A stretch of DNA of 64,000 bases from Actinopolyspora biskrensis. GTDB taxonomy: Bacteria; Actinomycetota; Actinomycetes; Mycobacteriales; Pseudonocardiaceae. Where the stretch lies: the NCBI RefSeq assembly GCF_013408175.1, contig NZ_JACBYW010000003.1:532906-596905 (forward strand), read 5' to 3'. The notes below the pieces were generated by a model. It was not told the DNA's origin and did not search any database. It saw only the letters and a program-made list of their open reading frames with translations. Below, in pieces: positions 8,722 through 17,950 of this stretch (position 1 is the first letter of the stretch; each line of letters opens with the position of its first letter). Both the position numbers and the translations under genes were made by a program.

Positions 8722-9850
8722 ATGACTCACTCACGTGCTCGGCTCCCGGTACCGCGCGACCGGTTCGTTCCGTCCGTGGTCTGGCTGGAAAACCCCGCTG
8801 GTGACGGATTCACCCCCGTCTCCCGCACCGACGACGAAGCCGGGTGGCGTGCCCTGGTCGAGGCGGACGAACCGATCGTCACCCAGGTCGACGACGGCAG
8901 GGCACCACCGAACGGCGTGGGCCTGCGCCCGTCCAGTTCGTGCAGCCAACCGTCCCTGGTCGCCGCCATGCTCGAGGAGCTCGACGTGCGCGCGGGCCAC
9001 CGCGTGCTGGAGATCGGCACGGGAACCGGCTGGAACGCCGCCCTGCTCGCCGAGCGGGTCGGCGAACGCGGACGTGTCGTATCGGTCGAAGTGGACACCG
9101 GGGTCGCGGACCGAGCCCGAGCCCGCCTGCTCCGCGCCGGCTACTCCCCGCTGGTCGTGACCGCGGACGGCCTCGCCGGGCACCCTCCCGCAGCCCCGTA
9201 CGACCGGGTGGTCTGCACCGCCTCCGCCCGGCGGATCCCGCGCGTGGATCGAGCAGACCCGGCCCGGTGGAATGATCGTCACCCCGTGGGGAACCGACTA
9301 CGGCGACGACGCGCTCACGCGGTGGGAGGTGCACGAGGACGGCTCGGCCTCAGGCCGATGTGGAACGAATCTGGCGTTCATGCGGCTCGGGGACCAGCGC
9401 CGCGACTTCCTCGAACCGAGCGAAGGCGAGATCGAATCGGCGGACAGAACGGTGACCCGACGCGGCGGGCGGGAACTGTTCGAAATGGTCTCCTTCGCGC
9501 ACGCCTCCTTCACGATCGGGCTAAGCGTGCCGAACTGCTACGTCACCGTGGAGGACCTCGACGCCGACCACCGCAACGTGGAACTGCACGATGCCCGCTC
9601 GACTTCGTGGGCGCGGGTGGAGCTCGTCCGTGGCCGGCATCCGTGGACCGTGCGCCAACTCGGCCCGCGCCGCCTGTGGGACGAGGTGGACACCGCCCAC
9701 CGCTGGTGGGTAGACGCGGGGAAACCGACACCGGAGCAGTACGAACCGACCGTGGCCCCCGGACGGAACGCACGCGGTCCGGCTCGACACCCAGGCCGGT
9801 CCACACCGGTGGCAGGTGACCGCGTGACCGAGGTTCTCCGCTCAGGTTGA
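8722..9850 (+). pseudogene. PCMT-like O-methyltransferase, frameshifted
   Basis: About 376 residues if restored. The N-terminus reads LPVPRDRFVPSVVWL, then SSSCSQPSLVAAMLEEL and the SAM-binding loop VLEIGTGTGWNAALLA, typical of protein-L-isoaspartate methyltransferase relatives attached to RiPP clusters (LanS/TgmC type). At IPR the frame breaks: cccgcgcgtggatcgag has three CG units, where four would give IPRAWIEQTRPGG. After a 2-nt correction the frame runs on through MIVTPWGTDYGDDALTR to the stop at 9850. The downstream half keeps normal composition, so the lesion is recent, or a sequencing artefact. Confidence 0.75.
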
Positions 9851-9865
9851 CCAGGTGGTTGCGTG

Positions 9866-9918
9866 GCGGAACCTCTCGCGGGTTCTCGCTCCGGCGAGGC
9901 CCGACATCGGGTAGCGAC
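9866..9918 (-). repeat. 101-nt structured repeat, 3' half (copy A)
   Basis: Read on the minus strand this gives ctacccgatgtcgggc ... gagaacccgcgagaggttccgcc, matching the 3' half of the full copies at 37.4 and 48.9 kb. The 5' half is missing. It lies between the convergent methyltransferase and siderophore-interacting protein genes. Confidence 0.65.
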
Positions 9919-9931
9919 GCGGACCGGCCCG

Positions 9932-10915
9932 TCAGTGACGGCCCTCGCGCCAGTACCCCATGAAGGCCACCGAGGTGCGCGGAACCCCGTACTGGTTGAC
10001 CGTCATCCTGCGCAGGCGCTTGATCACCCCGGCCTCACCGGCGAGCCAGCCGTAGAGCTCACCGCTCTCCACGTCGACGCGCTCCCGCGCGGGGGCTTCC
10101 GGTATCTCCCAGAGCGGGCAGCTGTCCACGTCCACGTCCTCCAGGGCCGCGGAGCGGGACGAGGCGAGCTCGTCCGGCTCCCCGTTTCCGCCGCACAGCT
10201 CCCGCAACGCCTCGGACAGGGCGCCCTCCAGCAGCGAGCCGTGCTCCCGCGCGGTCCCCGCGTTCCTGGGCAGCCAACGGACCTCCATCCCGCTCGGAAC
10301 CTCCCACTCCTGGGCGTCGTCCTCTGTCGGGATCTCCAGGCAGGCGATGCCGCACGCACCGGCGGGCAGGGACTCGAGGATGGCCCCCACCGCGGGTATG
10401 GCGGTCTCGTCCCCGGCCAGCAGCAGCCGCCGGGCCGTGGCGGGAGGGCACCACTCGCACCCCCACATGCGCCCGGTTCCGGGGCGGTCCGGCCCGAGCA
10501 GCGCCACCCGGTCCCCCGGCCGGGCGGAAGCGGCCCAGTTCGACGCGGGCCCTCCCGAGTCCTCTTCGGACCCGTGCAGCACGAAGTCGATGTCGATCTC
10601 CGCCCGGGACGGGCGGAAGGCACGCACCGTGTAGGTCCGCATCGTGGGCCGCGTCTCCTCCGGCATCGCCTGCCACTCGGCGTACCAGTCCCTGCCCCTC
10701 GGGACATCGGCGACGGTTCGCCCCGGTCGGGGAAGCATCAGCTTGATGCGCTGGTCGGCCCCGCCCGCGCCGAAGGAACGCAGGCACTCGCCCGCGACCG
10801 TCACTCGCACGAAACTCGGACTCAACCGCTTCCGAGCTACCACCTCGACGGTGTAGACCCGGTACTCGGGCTTCTGCTCGTTACGACGAGCCGTGTGTTC
10901 GAGCGCAGTGGTCAT
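9932..10915 (-). CDS. Siderophore-interacting protein (FAD-dependent ferric-siderophore reductase)
   Basis: 327 residues of the SIP/ViuB family, which reduces imported ferric siderophore with NAD(P)H and FAD to release Fe(II) in the cytoplasm. Seen: N-terminal FAD-binding barrel with MRTYTVRAF (the RxYT motif), a central GDRVALLGPDR segment, LLLAGDETAIPAVGAIL for the nicotinamide-binding half, and GYWREGRH at the C-terminus. The ATG at 10915 is preferred over upstream in-frame starts because GGGGAG precedes it. An iron-box operator lies about 150 nt upstream. It likely serves the hydroxamate made by the left-edge operon. Confidence 0.9.
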   Translation of the reverse strand: MTTALEHTARRNEQKPEYRVYTVEVVARKRLSPSFVRVTVAGECLRSFGAGGADQRIKLMLPRPGRTVADVPRGRDWYAEWQAMPEETRPTMRTYTVRAFRPSRAEIDIDFVLHGSEEDSGGPASNWAASARPGDRVALLGPDRPGTGRMWGCEWCPPATARRLLLAGDETAIPAVGAILESLPAGACGIACLEIPTEDDAQEWEVPSGMEVRWLPRNAGTAREHGSLLEGALSEALRELCGGNGEPDELASSRSAALEDVDVDSCPLWEIPEAPARERVDVESGELYGWLAGEAGVIKRLRRMTVNQYGVPRTSVAFMGYWREGRH

Positions 10916-11062
10916 GGGCTCTCCCCTTTTCGCACGAGCCGGCTTGCGAAGGTTCGCGGTTCGGTTTGTCGTGGGTGGTCGCTCGGCGGAACCCCCGCGG
11001 GCAACGTGGCCGAACAACCGAACGAACTCACCCGACCAAGTCCTACTGGTCCGATCTGCGGG

Positions 11063-11081
11063 TAAGGTTAGCCTATACTTA
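11063..11081. promoter_or_regulatory. Iron box (IdeR/DmdR operator)
   Basis: TAAGGTTAGCCTATACTTA matches 17 of 19 positions of the DtxR/IdeR/DmdR consensus TWAGGTTAGSCTWACCTWA. It lies upstream of the siderophore-interacting protein gene, where the Fe(II)-bound repressor would block transcription when iron is sufficient. Confidence 0.8.
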
Positions 11082-11260
11082 AGGCTCTTGGCGATAGCAG
11101 TGCAGGGGGCGTCGCGTCACAGTCGGACGAGACGCACGAGGCCAGGCCGAGGCGGCGGGCACCGCGGGCGCCGTCCCGGCACTTCCCGGGAACCACGAGC
11201 GGGCGGGCCGCGTCCCACGCGCGAACGACCAACGACGGCTACGACGGGAGTGCTCGCCTC

Positions 11261-11974
11261 ATGTACGTGGAGGACACCGGTTCCGGCGACGGCGACATCC
11301 GGATCAACGTGGACGGCGCGGAGTACACCGCCGAGGCCAACTACGACCTGGACGAGAACGGAGTGGACGAGACCGTGGCCGTGCTCACCGACGACGGCTA
11401 CCTCGCCTACACCGACTCGGACTCCGACGGCGAGGCCGACGTCGTGCGCTCCATCGACGACCGGGGCAACGTCGTGGAACGCGCCCGTTTCGACGAAGCG
11501 TCCGGGGAGTGGGTGCCCGAGCAACCGGACGGTTCGGCCGAGCAGGACCCTCGGGACGGCGCCGAGGGGCAACCGATGGTGGTGGACACCCCCGGGGGAG
11601 ACCGGGAGGTCGGCCCGCCGACCGAGGACACCAACAACGACGGCAGGGCGGACACGACGATAGTCGACACCGACGGCGGGCAGATGCTGGTCACCGATGT
11701 GAACGGGGACGGAGCCGCGGACCAGATGGTCCGGATCAACGACTCCGGCGAGGTGACCGTCGCCAAGCACACCGGTGACGGCGAGTGGACCGTGGTCGAC
11801 CAGGGCCGGTTCGACGGCAGCGGGCAGTACGCCTCCGGACAGACGGAGAGCCCGGTCACCGGCACCGAGGACTGGCTGTGGGAGTCCGACGGGCACGCGG
11901 AGTCGAACCCGTCGTCGCACCGGAGCACGGACACCGGGAGAACCGATCCGGCGAGCGACTCCTTCTGGGGATGA
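11261..11974 (+). CDS. Acidic protein with DxNxDGxxD-type repeats (DUF6802-like)
   Basis: 237 residues, strongly acidic. It carries several short Asp-rich loops: DLDENGVDET, DSDSDGEADVV, DTNNDGRADT and DVNGDGAADQ. These resemble calcium-binding loops of EF-hand, dockerin or thrombospondin type-3 repeats. There is no signal peptide or membrane segment, so it is probably cytoplasmic or leaderless. The start ATG has a weak GGGAG upstream. Similar proteins of unknown function occur in Pseudonocardiaceae. Acidic composition is also common in halotolerant members of the group. Metal binding is inferred only from the loops. Confidence 0.7.
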   Translation: MYVEDTGSGDGDIRINVDGAEYTAEANYDLDENGVDETVAVLTDDGYLAYTDSDSDGEADVVRSIDDRGNVVERARFDEASGEWVPEQPDGSAEQDPRDGAEGQPMVVDTPGGDREVGPPTEDTNNDGRADTTIVDTDGGQMLVTDVNGDGAADQMVRINDSGEVTVAKHTGDGEWTVVDQGRFDGSGQYASGQTESPVTGTEDWLWESDGHAESNPSSHRSTDTGRTDPASDSFWG

Positions 11975-12394
11975 GCACGAGCGGGCCCGGAAGCACTCGT
12001 CGAGTCGACTACCGCCCGCCCCGCATCACCAAACTCCCGGAACAAAAATGTGACCCGAAACACAGCACAATTCGGTTGAAACTCCACCGGAGCGAAAGCC
12101 CTGTCCGGCCGCCCTCCCGGCCGGAGAGGAAAACATGGCCCGCAATCGGGCAGCGACACGCGAAATTTCGCGCAACCCTCCCAACTGAATCGATTCCCTT
12201 ATCGTTCCTGTGAGGGAAGCGACAACGCTGATCTCCGTAAACGGACGCCCATCCGGTTAGTCTCGGTGCATCCACTTCGCAGCTCCGCCCGGAATTTCCG
12301 GGCGGAGCGAAGCATTCCTTGAAAGCCCCGTCGGCCGGTGCGTCGGCGGCACGAAGAATCCGGGCTGAGGCGCCCAGTCAGGAGACACGACGCG
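11975..12394. other. Intergenic, 420 nt, leader region of pckG
   Basis: No convincing gene. It is less GC-rich than its surroundings around 12040-12200 and contains the hairpin at 12282-12308 close to pckG. The promoter of pckG is expected here but no clear -35/-10 pair stands out. Confidence 0.5.
12282..12308 (+). promoter_or_regulatory. Leader hairpin upstream of pckG
   Basis: GCTCCGCCCGG (12282-12292), loop AATTT, CCGGGCGGAGC (12298-12308): an 11-bp perfect stem 87 nt before the pckG start. It could end upstream transcription or act in the leader of pckG; no T-run follows. Confidence 0.5.
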
Positions 12395-14224
12395 ATGACC
12401 GCTTTGACCATCCCCGGTCTCGACCAGGCACCCGTGAATCACGAACGCCTGCTGTCATGGGTACGCGAGGTCGCGGAACTGACCACGCCCGAGCAGGTCG
12501 TGTGGTGCGACGGGTCCCAGGAGGAATGGCAGCGCCTGACGGATCGACTGGTCGAGGCGGGCACCTTCAAGCGACTTGACGAGTCGAAGAAGCCCAACTC
12601 GTTCTGGACGGCCTCCGACCCCAGTGACGTCGCCCGCGTCGAGGAGCGCACGTTCATCTGCTCGCGCGACAAGGCCGATGCGGGCGTGACGAACAACTGG
12701 ATGCCCCCGGAGCAGATGAAGGCCACCATGACCGAGCTCTACCGGGGCTGCATGCGTGGTCGGACGATGTACGTGGTCCCGTTCTGCATGGGCCCGGTCG
12801 AGGCGGACCCGCCGCGCCTGGGCGTGGAGATCACCGACTCCGAGTACGTGGTGGTCTCCATGCACATCATGACGCGGATGGGCGACCGGGTGCTGGAACG
12901 GTTCGCCGAGGACAGCGACGCGGAGTTCGTGCCCGCGCTGCACTCGGTCGGCGCCCCGCTCGAACCCGGCCAGCAGGACGTCCCGTGGCCGTGCAACGAG
13001 ACCAAGTACATCACGCACTTCCCCGAGGAACGTCTGATCTGGAGCTTCGGCTCCGGCTACGGCGGCAACGCGCTGCTCGGCAAGAAGTGCTACTCCCTGC
13101 GGATCGCCTCGGCCATGGCCCGTGACGAGGGCTGGCTGGCCGAGCACATGCTGATCCTGAAGCTGATCTCGCCGGAGAACAGGGTCTACTACGTGGCGGC
13201 CGCCTTCCCGTCGGCCTGCGGCAAGACCAACCTGGCGATGCTCGAACCGACCATCCCCGGCTGGAGGGTCGAGACCCTCGGCGACGACATCGCGTGGATG
13301 CGCTTCGGCGAGGACGGCAGGCTCTACGCCGTCAACCCCGAGGCCGGTTTCTTCGGTGTCGCACCGGGGACCAACTGGAACACCAACCCCAACGCGATGC
13401 GCACCGTCGAGAAGGGGAACTCCATCTTCACCAACGTCGCGCTCACCGACGACGACGACGTGTGGTGGGAGGAGATGGAGGGCGAGCCCGCCCACCTGAC
13501 CGACTGGAAGGGCCGGGACTGGACGCCCGACTCCGACGAGAAGGCCGCCCACCCCAACTCGCGCTACTGCACTCCGATGTCGCAGTGCCCGATCCTGGCG
13601 CCGGAGTGGGACGACCCCCAGGGTGTGCCGATCTCGGCCATCCTCTTCGGCGGGCGCCGCAAGACCACGATCCCGCTGGTCAACGAGGCCTTCGACTGGC
13701 AGCACGGCGTGTTCATGGGGGCCACGCTGTCCTCCGAGAAGACCGCGGCCGCCGCGGGCAAGGTCGGCGAGGTCCGGCGCGACCCGATGGCGATGCTGCC
13801 GTTCATCGGCTACAACGTCGGGGACTACTTCCAGCACTGGGTCAACATGGGCAAGGAGGCCGACGCCTCCAAGATGCCGAGCATCTACTACGTGAACTGG
13901 TTCCGCAGGGACCCGTCCGGCGAGAAGATCGTCTGGCCCGGTTTCGGCGAGAACTGCCGCGTGCTCAAGTGGATCGTGGACCGGCTCGAGGGCAACGCGG
14001 CCGCGGAGGAGACCCCCATCGGCAGGGTCCCCACGGCCGATCAGCTCGACCTGAGCGACCTCGACGCCACCCGCGAGGAGATCGAGCAGTCCCTGGATGT
14101 GGACCGTTCCGAGTGGCGCGCGGAGCTTCCGCTGATCGAGGAATGGTTCGACACCATCGGCGACGCCCTGCCCACTTCGATGCGTGACGAGCTGGAGGCC
14201 CTCAAGCAGCGCGTCGGTGAGTGA
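12395..14224 (+). CDS. pckG: Phosphoenolpyruvate carboxykinase (GTP)
   Basis: 609 residues, the standard length of GTP-dependent PEPCK, which converts oxaloacetate and GTP to phosphoenolpyruvate, CO2 and GDP in gluconeogenesis. Visible: the kinase-1a P-loop [13 protein letters not shown] around residue 277, the [11 protein letters not shown] segment, the substrate-binding FGGRR, and the C-terminal GENCRVLKW block. ATG 12395 is chosen because GGAGA lies upstream and [19 protein letters not shown] is the family N-terminus. Single-gene unit with a leader hairpin before it and a large stem-loop after it. Confidence 0.97.
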   Translation: MTALTIPGLDQAPVNHERLLSWVREVAELTTPEQVVWCDGSQEEWQRLTDRLVEAGTFKRLDESKKPNSFWTASDPSDVARVEERTFICSRDKADAGVTNNWMPPEQMKATMTELYRGCMRGRTMYVVPFCMGPVEADPPRLGVEITDSEYVVVSMHIMTRMGDRVLERFAEDSDAEFVPALHSVGAPLEPGQQDVPWPCNETKYITHFPEERLIWSFGSGYGGNALLGKKCYSLRIASAMARDEGWLAEHMLILKLISPENRVYYVAAAFPSACGKTNLAMLEPTIPGWRVETLGDDIAWMRFGEDGRLYAVNPEAGFFGVAPGTNWNTNPNAMRTVEKGNSIFTNVALTDDDDVWWEEMEGEPAHLTDWKGRDWTPDSDEKAAHPNSRYCTPMSQCPILAPEWDDPQGVPISAILFGGRRKTTIPLVNEAFDWQHGVFMGATLSSEKTAAAAGKVGEVRRDPMAMLPFIGYNVGDYFQHWVNMGKEADASKMPSIYYVNWFRRDPSGEKIVWPGFGENCRVLKWIVDRLEGNAAAEETPIGRVPTADQLDLSDLDATREEIEQSLDVDRSEWRAELPLIEEWFDTIGDALPTSMRDELEALKQRVGE

Positions 14225-14298
14225 CTCGCGCTGCTGCCCGGGATTCGCGGGGAGCCGAACGGGCCACCGCGGCTCCGATTCCCGGGCGGAGTCGCCCC

Positions 14299-14351
14299 GA
14301 TGAGTCGTGCGGGCATTCCGTGAGCTTTTCGGAATGCCCGCACGACTCATC
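14299..14351. terminator. Perfect 22-bp stem-loop after pckG
   Basis: GATGAGTCGTGCGGGCATTC plus CG (14299-14320), 9-nt loop tgagctttt, then its exact complement (14330-14351). Ten bases on, TGTATTTTTATTT gives a T-rich tail. Most likely the pckG terminator; it is unusually long and perfect. Confidence 0.7.
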
Positions 14352-14671
14352 ACGGAGTGTATTTTTATTTGAAGTCAATCTCCGCAACTCACCCTTCCGG
14401 GTGATTCCTTGATCGATGCTTCCAGCAAGCGGAATCACCCGATCCGAGGTTTCGCGCGGATATTTCCGCGAACCTCACGAATTGTCCGCCGCTCCCACCC
14501 GAAAATGCGCGGGGAAGAACCGCTCGGCACCGGTGACCGGCCGTTCGAGCGGCGTAGGAATACTCAGCGTCAACGAGTGAGATTTGGTTGGCCGGGCCTA
14601 CGGGCCACGGGGCACACTCGACGCGTCCGAGAAACCGGAAAAACTGCGCAACACACCCGAGGAGGTGTGTC

Positions 14672-14938
14672 ATGGTTGATCTGGCCACGGTCGCGCTCGC
14701 CCTGGTCGCCCTCCTGGCGATCTGGTTGTTCCTGCGGGGAACGGACGACGGCAGGTTCTCCCGGAAGAAGAGACCGCCCGCTGAAGGGGACGACGGGGAA
14801 AACGCCCGGCAACGAGCCGAAGCCCGTGAATCACGCGGCCCGGGACTGTACCGCTCCATGCTGCTGCTGTCCCAGCGACGGTCCGAGCAGGAACGCGGAG
14901 CGGACGAGCGGCCCGGCACCACCGGCCGCTCGCCCTGA
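14672..14938 (+). CDS. Small single-pass membrane protein
   Basis: 88 residues. The first 20 (MVDLATVALALVALLAIWLF) form one membrane helix; the rest is a charged cytoplasmic tail rich in Arg, Glu and Gly. The ATG has a textbook AGGAGGTG five bases upstream, the best argument that it is real. It is flanked by the pckG terminator region and the convergent transporter operon. No family recognised. Confidence 0.65.
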   Translation: MVDLATVALALVALLAIWLFLRGTDDGRFSRKKRPPAEGDDGENARQRAEARESRGPGLYRSMLLLSQRRSEQERGADERPGTTGRSP

Positions 14939-15028
14939 CGTCGCCACCCGAGGCCGGGGCACCCGCTCAGGAGCCCCGCCGCGGGGTTCCGCTCGACGAT
15001 CACCCAACGACGAGCCGAACGGAAGTCC

Positions 15029-15790
15029 TCAGTCCTCCGGCGCCGCGTGCGTCGGATCCAGCACCCTGGCGAGGAACCCGCGAGTGCGCTCCTGCTGCGG
15101 CGCCCCGATGACGTCGGCCGGTGCGCCCTGCTCGACGATGGTTCCACCGTCCATGAACAGCACGCGGTCGGCCACCTCCCGCGCGAACTGCATCTCGTGG
15201 GTGACCACCAGCATCGTCATTCCCTCGTCGGCCAGCCTGCGCATCACCCCGAGCACGTCCCCGACCAGCTCGGGGTCCAGCGCCGAGGTCGGCTCGTCGA
15301 ACAGCATCACGTCCGGATCCATCGCCAGGGCGCGGGCTATCCCGGCGCGCTGCTGCTGACCGCCCGACAACCGCCCGGGCATGGAACCGGCCTTGTCCTC
15401 CAGCCCGACCTTGCGCAGGTTCTCCCTGGCCACGGACTCGGCTTTGGCCCGGTCCCGCCCGAGCACCTTGCGCTGGGCCACGGTGAGGTTGTCCAGCACC
15501 GACAGGTGCGCGAACAGGTTGAACTGCTGGAAGACCATCCCGATGCGCGCCCGGGCCGCGTCGATGTCCGTGTCCGGGTCGGTGAGATCCATCCCGTCCA
15601 CGACGATCCTGCCCGCGGTGGGCTGCTCCAGCAGGTTGACGCAGCGCAGGAAAGTGGACTTGCCCGAGCCGGAGGGCCCGATCACGCAGACCACCTCACC
15701 GGCCTCGACCCGCTGGTCGACCCCGCCGAGCACTTCCAGCTGCCCGAAGGACTTGCGCAGCCCCGAGATGTCGATCTTTACGTCGCTCAT
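15029..15790 (-). CDS. Polar amino acid ABC transporter, ATP-binding subunit (GlnQ/GluA-like)
   Basis: 253 residues with Walker [10 protein letters not shown], the Q-loop FQQFNLF, signature [15 protein letters not shown], Walker [16 protein letters not shown] and the His switch VVTHEM. This is the pattern of ATPases for glutamate/glutamine-type uptake systems. ATG 15790 overlaps the permease stop (ATGA). Last gene of a binding protein-permease-ATPase operon. Substrate is inferred as glutamate, glutamine or aspartate; the sequence does not decide. Confidence 0.93.
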   Translation of the reverse strand: MSDVKIDISGLRKSFGQLEVLGGVDQRVEAGEVVCVIGPSGSGKSTFLRCVNLLEQPTAGRIVVDGMDLTDPDTDIDAARARIGMVFQQFNLFAHLSVLDNLTVAQRKVLGRDRAKAESVARENLRKVGLEDKAGSMPGRLSGGQQQRAGIARALAMDPDVMLFDEPTSALDPELVGDVLGVMRRLADEGMTMLVVTHEMQFAREVADRVLFMDGGTIVEQGAPADVIGAPQQERTRGFLARVLDPTHAAPED

Positions 15791-16620
15791 GACTTGCTCC
15801 CCTGTCCACCGTCGGGGCCGAACCTTCGCTCCAGGCGCTGCTGCAGGATCCCCAGCGGGATCGTGATCACCAGATAGCACAGCCCGACGACCAGGATCGG
15901 GGTCATGCCCGGATAAGTGGTCAGCGCCGACCTGCCGAACTGGGTGAGTTCCTGCTGCGCCAAGGTGGCCCCCAGTACGAAGGCCAGCGAGGAGTCCTTG
16001 GTCAGCAGGATCAGCTCGTTGGTCAGCGGCGGCAGGATGATCCGGAAGGCCTGCGGGATGACGATGGTCATCGTCGCGCGGCCGTGCGACATCCCCAGGG
16101 AACGCGCCGCCTCGAGCTGTCCGCCCGGCACCGCCTTGATCCCCGCGCGGATCGTCTCGGCCATGTAGGCCGAACCGACGATCCCCAGCGCGAGCATGAT
16201 GGTGACTTTGCGGTTGAGGTCGACGTTGGGGAAGGCGTTCGGAATGCCGAACCCCACGGACAGGAACACCAGCAGCGCGGGCAGTCCGCGGAAGAACTCG
16301 ATGTAGGCCCCGGAGATCCAGCGGTACGGTCCCACCGAGGACATCCGCATCAGGGCCAGCACGAGCGCCAGCCCGAGACCGAAGGCGAAGCCCAGCGCGG
16401 TGTAGACCGCCGTGTTCACCAGTGCCGTGGTGACCACGGTGGGGAACAGGGACCGCACGACCTCGACGTTGAAGAAGGCCTCCTGGATCTGACCCCAGTC
16501 GGCCAGCAGGGCGGCCACGATCACGATCAGGACCAGGACCACGTACTGCGCACCGCGCCCCAGTTTGGCGCGCTTGCGCTTGCTCATCCCGCTCTTGGCG
16601 GGGCGAGTTTCTACTGCCAT
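15787..16620 (-). CDS. Polar amino acid ABC transporter, permease
   Basis: 277 residues. One N-terminal membrane helix follows a basic KRKRAK segment, then the HisM-type permease domain with [16 protein letters not shown] and the [14 protein letters not shown] coupling loop that docks on the ATPase. It overlaps the ATPase gene by 4 nt. Only one permease is present, so the channel is probably a homodimer rather than the GluC/GluD pair of corynebacteria. Confidence 0.92.
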   Translation of the reverse strand: MAVETRPAKSGMSKRKRAKLGRGAQYVVLVLIVIVAALLADWGQIQEAFFNVEVVRSLFPTVVTTALVNTAVYTALGFAFGLGLALVLALMRMSSVGPYRWISGAYIEFFRGLPALLVFLSVGFGIPNAFPNVDLNRKVTIMLALGIVGSAYMAETIRAGIKAVPGGQLEAARSLGMSHGRATMTIVIPQAFRIILPPLTNELILLTKDSSLAFVLGATLAQQELTQFGRSALTTYPGMTPILVVGLCYLVITIPLGILQQRLERRFGPDGGQGSKS

Positions 16621-16725
16621 CGAGACTCCAGGGCAGTCGTGGCGGGCCGGGCGCGGTTCACGCCCGGCTCGTCGTATACGGGCTCAGCGAGTACGGCCGG
16701 TCCGCGCCGCGGCGGAACCGGAAGC

Positions 16726-17529
16726 TCACTTCTCCGAGGGCGCGAAGCCGAACCACTTCTCGTGCAGCCGGTCGTAGGTTCCGTCCTGCTTGGCCCGGGC
16801 GAGCACCTCGTTGATCTTCTCGCGGAGCTCGTCGCTGCCGCTCTCCACCCCGAAGCCGTAGGACTCGCTGGTGTCGAACTTCTTGGACATCTCGAAGCCC
16901 GGGTTCTGCTGCACGAAGTCGCGGAGCACGAAGTCGTCGGCGATCACGGCGTCGATCTGCCCGTTCTGCAGCGCCGGGTACAGCAGGCCCAGGTCCGCGT
17001 ACTCCTTGATCGTGATGCCCTTCGGCTTGGCGTGCTCCTTGGCGTACTGCTCGCCGGTGGTGCCCTTCTGGTAGCCCACCGTCTTGCCCTCGAGCTGGTC
17101 CAGGCTGTTCACCCCGGAGTCCTTCGGAACGAGCAACGCCTGGGTGGCCTGGAAGTACGGCTCGGAGAAGTCGAAGTTCTTCTTGCGCACATCGGTGATC
17201 GTTATCGCCGAGGCGGCGATGTCGCAGTTGCCGACGTTGAGCGCCTGGCCGGACTGGATGGTCTCGAACGGAGCGGTGGTGACTTGCTGCGGGACGCCGA
17301 GGTCCTCGGCCACCAGGTCGATCAGCGCCATGTCGAAGCCGACGATCTCGCCGTTCTTCCTGGACTCGAACGGCTCGTACGGCGGATTGGTGCAGGTGGT
17401 CAGTTGGCCCTGCTGCACCAGCGGAACGCCCTTGGCCTCGCCACCGCCGCTGCCGCAGCCCGCCACTGCCGCGACCAGTGCGAGTCCGGGCAGCAAAGCC
17501 GCCGCTCGCCACATCGTCCGACGCGCCAC
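16726..17529 (-). CDS. Polar amino acid ABC transporter, substrate-binding lipoprotein
   Basis: 267 residues from a GTG start that has GAGGAGGAG seven bases upstream. Signal peptide with lipobox VAAVAGC, then a bacterial solute-binding family 3 domain (TNPPYEPFE, VGFDMALIDLVAEDLG, CDIAASAITIT, YFQATQALLV). It would capture a polar amino acid outside the membrane and deliver it to the permease 105 nt downstream. First gene of the operon. Confidence 0.93.
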   Translation of the reverse strand: MARRTMWRAAALLPGLALVAAVAGCGSGGGEAKGVPLVQQGQLTTCTNPPYEPFESRKNGEIVGFDMALIDLVAEDLGVPQQVTTAPFETIQSGQALNVGNCDIAASAITITDVRKKNFDFSEPYFQATQALLVPKDSGVNSLDQLEGKTVGYQKGTTGEQYAKEHAKPKGITIKEYADLGLLYPALQNGQIDAVIADDFVLRDFVQQNPGFEMSKKFDTSESYGFGVESGSDELREKINEVLARAKQDGTYDRLHEKWFGFAPSEK

Positions 17530-17950
17530 AGTGTCACTCCTCCTCGACGGGAATCCGGATGCTGGGATACTGCCATCCGCCAGGACCATCGGAAATGGCC
17601 TCACGTGTTTCGATCACGTCAACTTCACTCGGAAGCATGACAGCCACACAACGAGTGAACACACAGCGCTTTCCCGATCGTGTTGGTCACTCAACCGACG
17701 CCACACGAGATCGAGTTCAGCGGCCGCGATAGCGGCCAATACGATACCCCTCCTCCGAACAGGTGAAGCGACGAGGGGTTGAAAGCCATCACCAAGAGTG
17801 ACCAGGACCGTTCACGAGAACCGGTCCTCCCGCCCGGGGCGGCCTTCCGCGCCGCCGGCTCCGCCAACGACGTGGACACGCCCCTGCCGGGAGGACACGA
17901 AGTCACCGCCCGCGGACGAGCCGTGGTGGGCAGTCCGCGGGCGCGAAGGG
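17530..17950. other. Intergenic, 421 nt, transporter promoter region
   Basis: Lies between the start of the binding-protein gene and the stop of the upstream peptidase gene, both on the minus strand. No gene supported. It must hold the transporter promoter; no operator or hairpin is obvious. Confidence 0.45.

Noticed and set aside
12455..14353. 632-codon open frame antisense to pckG
   Set aside because: His/Gly/Val/Leu/Arg-rich shadow composition; pckG on the other strand is unmistakable.
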